Assembly (NCBI GenBank): GCA_963693315.1
Contig: OY856187.1
Span: forward strand, 49,591,161 to 49,655,160
Reading direction: 5' to 3'
Source of the DNA: Diogma glabrata
Lineage: Eukaryota > Arthropoda > Insecta > Diptera > Cylindrotomidae
Length of the DNA: 64,000 nt
The stretch's first letter is position 1, and the number at the start of each line of letters is the position of its first letter. Below the pieces are notes generated by a model that was given only the letters and a program-made list of their open reading frames with translations, searched no databases and was not told the origin of the DNA. The position numbers were made by a program, and so were the translations under genes. This document shows, in pieces, positions 55,983 to 64,000 of this stretch.

Positions 55983-57650
55983 TTGTTACAGTTTAGAACT
56001 TTTAAAATAAAAATGTAAAATATCAACTTGGAATCACATTTTCAATTTTTGGAATTAGATCCAAAAACCAATAACCGAAATCAAATTCAATTGTCAAAAA
56101 TAGAAAATGTTTTTACAAGCAAAACTATTTTCAATTAAGACAATTGTTTACGTTATCAACGTAGAAAACAAAAATTGTACAATTGTTTTTCATCAAAATT
56201 TTCCATGATTTGAAAAAACAATAAATCAATAAAACTTATATAAATAATTATGTAATGTTAATTTTTTTCAGATAATAATATTTAGTTAAATGTAACAGAT
56301 GGATAGTTTTGATAGGTTCAGGTAAAGATTAAAAGAAAAGAAGCAATATTGGTTGAGTAATAGAACCAAGCCCACATGGTTGATGCAATTCGTGTTCTGG
56401 ACGACCCAAGCCGTCGAAATTTGAACCGGAGCATTTATAATCGACTTCATACTTGGAATACAAGTAGTATAGGTAATATAAAAAATATGTATGTTTCTAG
56501 AAAAATTTTAAAGGGTTTAATTTTAGGACAGGGTCGTTCGAACGATCTCTGGAAATTTAAACACCCCGGATAACTAGGCAAACAAATTGCAACAGAGTGG
56601 CTCACTCGATATCAACTGTTTTATGGGCATTGGAAACTAAAAAACATGCTCTATCGCAGGGTTTTACCTTTCCAATGCACTTTCATATTGTCCTTTCATA
56701 GTGAGAAAAAAAACTAATAATATGGTTGACCTACTGCGTCAGCGCTATCTTTTGCTTCAAAAGTATTTAGTATTTACTTTTACTTCAAAAATATTTTTAA
56801 CGGTGTAAGAAAACAGTTTACTGTGTATTTTTTAACAGGCCAGTCTTTTACCTTTCCAATACACCATTTTCAGAAATCTTTCGGACCATCCTGTTCTCAA
56901 AATAAAAACTTTAAACAATTCTCTAAGAAACATATATTTTGTATATTTTGTACTCTTTGTATGCCCAGTATGAGCTCGATCAAAAATAGTCCGATTCAGC
57001 GCCGATCGGGAGCTCCATCTGTTTATGATTTGATTTCACAAGATTGCAGTTTTCGTCGTACCTTCACAGTTAATTTGCATGGAAAGAATAAGAATTGAGA
57101 AAATGAAAGGCAATTGAGTTGGTTATCAAAATTTTCACCATATTGGTAAGATTGTCTGTCTGTCTATTAAAACTGTCTATTATACGTATTGCTACGCTTT
57201 TCCAACCTTACTTCGAATTGGCCTTTCTCTCCATTCAATAAACGCTATTCCCAAATCTCTTCCGAGTTCGAACACTGATTGGCAGCAAAAACACATGGTT
57301 TTATTAAGTATTCAACTTCTTAATTGTTCCACAACAACAGGAAAACAATACAGCAACAATATTCCTAACTAGAATATCCTTCCAACAGCTTCGAAACTCC
57401 AACGGATTATTGTAGAAATTTGCAGTAACACAACGTTCAAAATAATACACAAAATATTTCTTCTCAATAACTCATAAAACTTTATTCACAAAAACTAATT
57501 TTAAAAATAACTTCATCAATTTACATGGGTTTATGTGCACGGCATAACGTTTCATTTACAATTAATTTACATTCCACTTATTCCACTATTTATTCTATCG
57601 CAATTCGCAACTTTACATTAACGCGGTCTAAAATAAAACTAAACTTTATT
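55983..57650. other. AT-rich DNA with a dispersed-repeat fragment
   Basis: The block at 56870-57010 resembles 5035-5345. Open frames at 56376-56573 and 56823-57098 have no recognised family, the latter overlapping that repeat. Nothing else recognised. Confidence 0.45.
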
Positions 57651-57654
57651 TTGC

Positions 57655-57710
57655 AAGACAAGAGGTAACTCCTTATATACGGCAAGGGGGTAACTCCATA
57701 TATACGATTC
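57655..57710 (-). promoter_or_regulatory. Possible LTR promoter with 18-bp direct repeat
   Basis: GGTAACTCCTTATATACG (57664-57681) and GGTAACTCCATATATACG (57689-57706) are a near-identical pair. On the minus strand they give CGTATATAAGGAGTTACC-type TATA boxes, followed downstream by AAAATAAAGTTTAG. The surrounding 57430-57730 has the feel of an LTR, but no second LTR or coding region supports it. Confidence 0.25.
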
Positions 57711-58005
57711 TACATAATTTCTAGCATATTCGAGGTCATTTTTTAGAAACCTTGAGAAAATATTAGAATATTCGATTGATTGATTTGATTCATAAAATCT
57801 TGTTGTTGTTGTTTTCATTTAACATTTTTTTTAACTTAGAAGAGAGTGTAACCTTGAAATATTATATGAACGTTTAAAATACGGGAAATTAAAGTTCAAT
57901 AGAACTTTGTTGTGTATTTCATTACGTTTATATAGAACCGTAACAGTATTAAACATAGATTGGAGATTATGGCTGGGCGATATTTAAAAAATTGTAAATA
58001 ATATC
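57711..58005. other. Spacer, nothing recognised
   Basis: AT-rich with no repeat or frame of note. Confidence 0.5.
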
Positions 58006-58009
58006 TATA

Positions 58010-58285
58010 TCAAAAAATATCGATAAAACCAAAATATCGATGTATCGATATATCGATATTATCGATATTATCGATATTGTCGATATATCGATATATCAAT
58101 ATTATCGATATATAAATATATCGATCATACAGATCATATCGAATATATCGATAATATCGATAATATCGATAATATCGATATATCGATAATATCGATACAT
58201 TGATATTTCGATATTGTATATATATCATTTATTATCATGCCAATATCGTTATTAGATAGATCGATAACTACCGATATAAATATCG
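58010..58285. repeat. ATCGAT/TATCGATA-rich satellite, left block
   Basis: Dense irregular copies of ATATCGATA and GATAATATCGATAAT, each itself palindromic, so the block can pair with itself and with the right block at 58630-58935. Repeat-derived I/Y/D/R-rich frames here are not genes. Confidence 0.9.
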
Positions 58286-58351
58286 ATGTAATAAATAATT
58301 ACGGTACAATTAAATAAGAATTTATAAATTTTGTACATTTTTTACAAAAAC

Positions 58352-58416
58352 TAGTGCGAATGCGTTTTCCAAACGCTAAGAATTGTAGCTCTTGTTTGGA
58401 AAACGCATTCGCACTA
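58352..58416. repeat. Perfect 23-bp inverted repeat
   Basis: TAGTGCGAATGCGTTTTCC plus AAAC (58352-58374) is mirrored exactly by GTTTGGAAAACGCATTCGC plus ACTA (58394-58416), with a 19-nt loop. Placed between the two ATCGAT satellite blocks. Function unknown; it could be a small MITE or the folded terminus of a larger element. Confidence 0.85.
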
Positions 58417-58629
58417 CATAGTAATAAAATCTACTATTGTATTATGTTCTTTTCTTTTCACGTGTTTTTGTTAGTTTTTAGTGAAAATATTTTCAATATT
58501 GACATAAATAAGTGCTTTAAAAAATTTTTTAATTTGAATAACTATTTTAATCGAAGCAAACAGTATTTACTATGTAATAATAATATTGAAATATTGGAGG
58601 GCATAATGTAACGCAAAATGGTTTACATA

Positions 58630-58935
58630 AAGTGTATATAGCAAAAATATCGCTATAAAAATATTTATAAAACGGATATATTCATATATCAATATATTAA
58701 TATATCAATATCTCGAAAGAGCGAAATTATCGATAATTTCTATAATATCTATAATATCGATAATATCGATATATCGATGTATCACCAATATCGACAATAT
58801 CGATATATCAATAATTTCGATAATATCGATAATATTGATATATCAATATATCGATATTATCGATGTATCGATAATTATCATTTCGGTATCGATATATCGA
58901 TAATTATCGATATATCGATATTTGTCCGGCTCTAT
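58630..58935. repeat. ATCGAT/TATCGATA-rich satellite, right block
   Basis: Same composition as the left block (TCGATAATATCGATA and ATCGATATATCGATA variants). It ends at TGTCCGGCTCTATTGGAG just before the (AT)n tract. Confidence 0.9.
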
Positions 58936-58937
58936 TG

Positions 58938-59068
<131 letters not shown>

Positions 59069-60170
59069 CGAGCTACTTGACCCAGACATAAAATTTACCC
59101 AACCCGCCTTAAAATCGATTTTGAAAAAACTAGATATATTGAAAAAAAAAAGATATAAAACTGTCGAGTCATGGAGTTGGGCCAGCTGAATCGTAATTGT
59201 GTAATATCAGTAAGTACAAATTCGTATATTGTCGATATTAGTGAATTATAATTTTAAAATACAGGTAAAGCATAATTTTAACTGACGTTAGCAAGATACT
59301 ATGAAATAGTGTTGATAAATGTTGGGAAAGACAATTTCTGTTCGTATTATTGAGAGTACTTCAATGCCATAAGTGCGCCCTCCCATTCAGTGCCTTATAT
59401 ATTTTTAGACAGTCAGCTGCTACAAGCACAGCTTGAAGCATAATATTAAGTACCATCTTGAACTGGTGAATATAAGGCTAAGATTCTATGCAAAATAATA
59501 CAACGGGGAACGGGGAAACAAAAATCAGCGAATTGCCCGAAAAATTAAAAGTAGAATCAATTAAATTGTTAAAATTATTACAAAGCAATGGATCAATTGA
59601 AACTGCCATTCATTAAAAACTATTATGTGAGAAATTTTAAAATGGTGACAGTGGTGGGATTGCCTAAAGCAAAATAAAGCTAAACATGTTTAAAGTTTAA
59701 AGATGACAGAAAACAAGTACAGTAAAAAACGTTTTTAATATCTCACAAAAAATTCAATAAAGCGTGCATGTTTATACGTCGAATGAAAAAAAAATTGAAT
59801 CCAACATCAGTGAAACAGCGTATAATTTATTTCAATTATCATCAAATATAAACCAACACCATCGCCATTTCAGAACGAAATGATTGGTCATATAAATAGA
59901 AATGAAATAAATTTTGTTATTTCAATCCAATATTCATAACTAAAATGGTGTAACATTATTTGAAGAAATTTTGGACAACAAGCTTTTGCAACTAATTAAA
60001 AACATGTATTATTAAAAATCTGAATTACTTAACATACCGCAATTGTATACGAAAAGCGATATAATATAGGGCGAATAATATTTTTTTAATTTTTAAACAA
60101 AAGCTACATTGATTAAATAGATATGTTGTGTGGATTTTTATCAAATAATAGTATATTATGCAACGATCAT
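59069..60170. other. AT-rich intergenic DNA, nothing recognised
   Basis: No coding frame of note. GGGGAACGGGGAAAC at about 59504 is a short local repeat. No TIR pair seen. Confidence 0.45.
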
Positions 60171-60177
60171 GTAATGA

Positions 60178-62039
60178 CCCAAGCAACACAATAGGTGATT
60201 TTCAACTACAGTTTGGTGTAAATTTACCTAATTATGTCAAAATTACGTTGATTCAACCAGTTTTCTTGACTTTCAAATAAATTTTACTTATAGGTTAATT
60301 AGGTTGTTAATTGGGTTGATTATACGTATTTTTCGCCCAAAAAAATTATATCAAAATAATGGTAGAATTTAAGTTAAAACCAGCACAAACCTATACCTAA
60401 TTTTTACCTAAAATCAACCTCAAAGTCAATTTTATTTTGAACACGTAATTTAGTCGCAAAATAAGGAGAGTTTTACCACATTTTTCACCTATTTTCAACC
60501 TCAAATAACATTTTTTCTAAGTTAAAAAACAAGGAAAATTACACCTAATTTTCCACTTCATAGTAAGCTTAAGCCTTGTAAGGTAATTTATAATCAAATA
60601 TTTGGTAGAAAATAACTTACAAACTAATCTATAAGTCGATTATACGAAAAATACTATTTTATTGTCGACCTCATTTTCGAAAATTAGTAAAAATTTACTT
60701 AAATAAGAAATAAGTTACCTATTTAAAGGATGTAATTTAACAAAACAAATTATACGTAATATCTTATTGCTGTAATTACAAATATTGGGAAAAACATTTT
60801 TTTGAAGGATGATGCACAATGCTGTTTGATGCAATTTTTGTATATTTAATTTGAATTTACATATTAGATAGAATTTTTATTAATTATTAACAAATTAAAC
60901 CAAAGATATTTAGTAAATAATGAAACCGAGTAATTTCATTCATTATTTGTACCCTTAATCGACTTAAGATTAAATAATTATAAGATTTTCATATATATTT
61001 GGGTTATATTTATTATTCTATAATGAAACACATATTGGGTTTTAGAAAGAAATTCAATAGACAATGGAAAATTAAATCTCCATAAAAAAGTTTAATTGAA
61101 TATGCCATTATACTTGTGCAATTAGCAGCAACAATACTTAAATTTTTATACAAAACGATGCTGGTGTACCAATAGGTAGAAATTCACTAAAATAGAACGC
61201 GTAGAAATTCAAATGCAACCAATTTGGTAGAATGTTACCAGTTTAAGTAGAAATTTCTTAAATAAAAGATTGCGACCTAATTTAGGTTATTTGTCGACTT
61301 AAAATTAAGAAAAATTTTCTTTAAAGTCGAAAAATTATGTGAAATTTACTTTAAAGTAGATTTTGCTTAGTCCACCATATTCAAACTTTTTTTTGTTTAA
61401 AGTATTACTCCGCCATATTGTTATGTAAGTGAGATATTTGGTAAAAGAAAATTATTTTCAAAGAAATGAAAAAAATATATTTTTGTATTATTTATTTTTT
61501 TTGAAGCCCATTAATATTTTTAGAAGTACAATCCTAAAGTTTATCAATAATATTTTTTGCGTTTTAAAAATTCATTTTTAAACCATTTTATTGCGAAATA
61601 TAAAATTAAAATTTATTATAAATTATATATTAAGTGAAAATTACTTTTTTTTATCTTTTTCGAATTTGTCATGTGATACCCAAATACATATTATTTTATA
61701 ATTGGTAAAAGAGAAGATAAAATTGCTTATAATATTACCTAGTAGGTAACTTACAACTAATTAGGTTGAAAATAGATGCAAATCAACCTAAATCGACGTC
61801 GATTTGACGTGGAATCTTCCTAAATTAGGGAGAAATTTACTTAAATAGGGAGAAAAAGTAGGAAGGAAAATACCTAAATAGAATATTTTACCCCTAAAAT
61901 TACGTCGAATCGACGTCGAATTTTTCCCTACATTGGTCGATTCGATGTAATTTTACATCTAATTATTAAGGTTTTATAACTTTTAAGTCGAATTTTAAAC
62001 ACAATGTTACCAATTTTCGACTTATTTTGTTGCTTGGGG
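60178..62039. mobile_element. 1.86-kb TIR element rich in TTACCT/AGGTAA motifs
   Basis: The left end CCCAAGCAACACAATAGGTG and the right end, read on the minus strand as CCCCAAGCAACAAAATAAGT, are inverted repeats of about 25 bp. The interior has no protein gene. It contains many copies of AATTTACCTAA, TAGGTAA and CGACTTAA-type motifs in both orientations, dense near both ends (60200-60720 and 61640-62000). This is an unclassified nonautonomous DNA transposon with repeated putative binding sites. No target duplication established. Confidence 0.65.
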
Positions 62040-62784
62040 ATGGTTAGTAATACACGAGCATTAACCGGGATACGTATGGTATATGCGAGACTATCAATAA
62101 CCATTACATTAACCGGAAAATGGCAAAAAAAAATTTTCCGATTAAAAAATTTAAATTTTTTATTTAAAATTTAAATGTTGTATAGATGAATGTATAAATA
62201 TAAAAAATAGAAAATTTTTCTTCATATTAAATTTGAGATCAGAGACCAAAAACAACACTAAAATGATACATTGCATGGTTTTGCAATCATAATTTTCCAA
62301 ATAATTTTCACAGTTTTCCAATAGTTTTTAAAGATTTTTACTTTTTGAGTGAAAATTCGTTGCCAGCGTACTTAAAAACATTGAAAATGATATGCAACTC
62401 GTAATAATACTCTAAAATTGGAAATTCGGTGAAATTTTCTCGATTTTCCACTTTTCACGTTATTATTTTGAAAAATTGATGTCGGATTCGTAATCAGCGA
62501 CCAAAAAAACCTATAAGAACCTATTTTCAGACTAAAAAACATATTATTTAAAAAATTATAAATCGACAAAAATATTTTATTTTGATAAAAGGCATATTAA
62601 GGGGTAGTAAAATAAGGGAGGTCGACCACCAACTTTTTATGACCGATGAATGATCCTGAGGGTATAAGTAACACGTTAACATGTTACAAAAGAAAATTTT
62701 CGATTGTAGTTTTCATTATAATTTATTGTATGTTGATTCCCCCGTTACAGATCGTACTAATAGTACGGGTGTAGAAAAAGAAAT
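62040..62784. other. AT-rich spacer, nothing recognised
   Basis: Short unrelated open frames only (62372-62569 minus, 62681-62932 plus; the latter runs into the dispersed repeat). Confidence 0.45.
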
Positions 62785-63296
62785 TTTTATTCGCCTACAT
62801 ATTAAAGTGTTACTTTATTACTGTGATTTACTCGGCTTTAAAATATCACTTTTCAACTATTTATTTTGTTGTCATAGCTACGTCCAAAAAAGTAAAAAGC
62901 ATTTGTATTTGTTAAAATTCTATGAAAAATAAATTTTTTTATCAAAGCAACCCTCAAATTCAAAATTTCATTATCCAATTAAAATAGTTGTTATCATTTG
63001 TTGTCATAGCTACACAATAATTTGGAAAAAATAATAAATATTTTGTCAAAGGTTACTTGTTCCACATATTTTTATTTTGAAATTTATGAAAATTTATAAT
63101 TTTAATTTAGAATAAACAACTTTTCTTAAAATAATTTGCTTGCGGCGAATAAAAAATAGTATATGATGCACGGACGTAAGCTATTTTGGACTTAATGTGG
63201 GCGCAAATCTCGTCTAGCGCCTCGATTTGCAAACTCCACATCCGTCCAAAATCTTTACTTTACGTCTTAGCATCGTAATGTACTATTATGTAATCG
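62785..63296 (-). repeat. Dispersed repeat, inverted partner of 20071-20540
   Basis: TTTTATTCGCCTACATATTAAAGTG, GTCCAAAAAAGTAAAAAGCATTTGTATTT, AAAGGTTACTTGTTCCACATA, GCGGCGAATAAAAAATAGTATATGATGCACGG and TTTACGTCTTAGCATCGTAATGTACTATT follow, reverse-complemented, the order of the first copy. The terminal hairpin is kept. Divergence is mostly point substitutions, with CTACGTCC where the other copy has TTACGTCC. Confidence 0.8.
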
Positions 63297-64000
63297 GTTG
63301 TAGGATTAACAGAAACTTTAAAAATAATATATGTACTAGTTAAATAATATTGTATCTGTACTACCAGGCAGTTGTTAAAAATTGTTCAAATCGGTGCCTA
63401 CTTATTATACTTGGTGTTTTCGTGGAAGATTAAATGCTTCATTGTCATGTCATTCATAAGTTGAATAAAATATTTAAGTAACACAATCTAGTGAAAATTA
63501 AGCTTAACGATGGTGTTAGTAATTTGCAATGCATATGAAAAGTGCATAAAAAATAAAATTACAGCCTTCAGCCTCCTGAAATACCCGATTTAAAAAGTAT
63601 AAAAAGTATAAACTTAATTCTGTTTTTATATGCTATTAATAATGTAAGGGCACGATGGTTTAAAATACGAGCGTTCTAAGATGAATATATTGGATTATTT
63701 ATTATTTCATTACACACTAGTGTGTAATAAATATATTACGGTTCTATTACCTAGATGACAATCCATTTATAATTGATAGTCTCGATGCGTTTAGAGCTAG
63801 TATCGGATGTGTTGATGTTGGTGGATTCTGCTCTCCATAATAAGCATTAAAGGTTGAAATAATGCCTTGATCCAATAGTTATAGCGACAGATGTAAACTG
63901 GGTACCAAAAGTATGAAATTCAACGCTTCCGTTCTCCATATTATGATGACCTGGTGCGTTAGCTGTAATTGACAGAACAAAACGGCAAAACGGCAACGTT
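63297..64000. other. Intergenic DNA to window end, nothing recognised
   Basis: Only a short palindrome TTACACACTAGTGTGTAA at 63711-63728 stands out. No gene or repeat family identified. Confidence 0.5.

Overview
This is an AT-rich (roughly 70% A+T by eye) eukaryotic window, almost certainly from an arthropod and probably an insect. The evidence is a dense mixture of transposon families typical of insect genomes (CR1/jockey-type and other non-LTR elements, Ty3/gypsy, Helitron, hAT, Tc1/mariner foldbacks), no operon structure, and no intact single-copy host gene that I can recognise. A 200-bp run of N (30675-30874) marks a scaffold gap. Every protein similarity I recognise belongs to a mobile element, and every such reading frame is broken. 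I see no rRNA, tRNA, CRISPR or bacterial-type feature.

Layout. 1-2.9 kb: a terminal-inverted-repeat (TIR) element (813-2190) carrying a broken gene of the DUF7869-like 'DGCGGQN' family and nine copies of a ~20-bp subterminal motif, set between two 110-bp direct repeats. 2.9-5.4 kb: a decayed hAT-like transposase on the minus strand. 5.4-11.5 kb: AT-rich DNA with a near-perfect foldback (6838-7118). 11.5-14.9 kb: a nearly full-length non-LTR retrotransposon (endonuclease plus reverse transcriptase, one frameshift, one stop, poly(A) tail). 14.9-19.8 kb: a degenerate tandem repeat field containing a 1.4-kb inverted repeat and a hAT-type MITE with an 8-bp target duplication. 22.6-25.3 kb: about 2 kb of (TCTAAC)n hexamer array with the 3' end of another non-LTR retrotransposon inside it. 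25.3-26.7 and 28.4-30.1 kb: two TIR elements with internal tandem repeats. 31.8-32.8 kb: a mariner-derived foldback that still encodes the transposase C-terminus.

33.3-42.4 kb: a tandem-repeat-rich TIR element, one copy of which sits inside the 3' LTR of a degenerate minus-strand Ty3/gypsy element (35679-42408; gag, protease, partial RT, RNase H, integrase). A foreign LTR also interrupts that element between protease and RT. 46.1-47.6 kb: Helitron material (a palindromic element ending in Helitron 3' hairpins at both ends, a 9-bp minisatellite, a solo 3' end, and a Rep/helicase fragment). 49.5-51.5 kb: ~600-bp tandem units built round a long hairpin. 52.5-53.0 kb: a non-LTR C-terminal remnant. 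54.5-59.1 kb: possible LTRs, a foldback, ATCGAT-rich satellites and an (AT)n tract. 60.2-62.0 kb: a 1.86-kb TIR element. 62.8-63.3 kb: an inverted partner of a repeat at 20.1-20.5 kb.

Taken together this looks like a transposon graveyard, possibly pericentromeric, subtelomeric or otherwise heterochromatic. Nothing suggests genes acting together in a pathway. The most unusual structures are the hexamer array hosting a retrotransposon tail, the double-ended Helitron palindrome, and the DUF7869-like TIR element with its regular subterminal motif.
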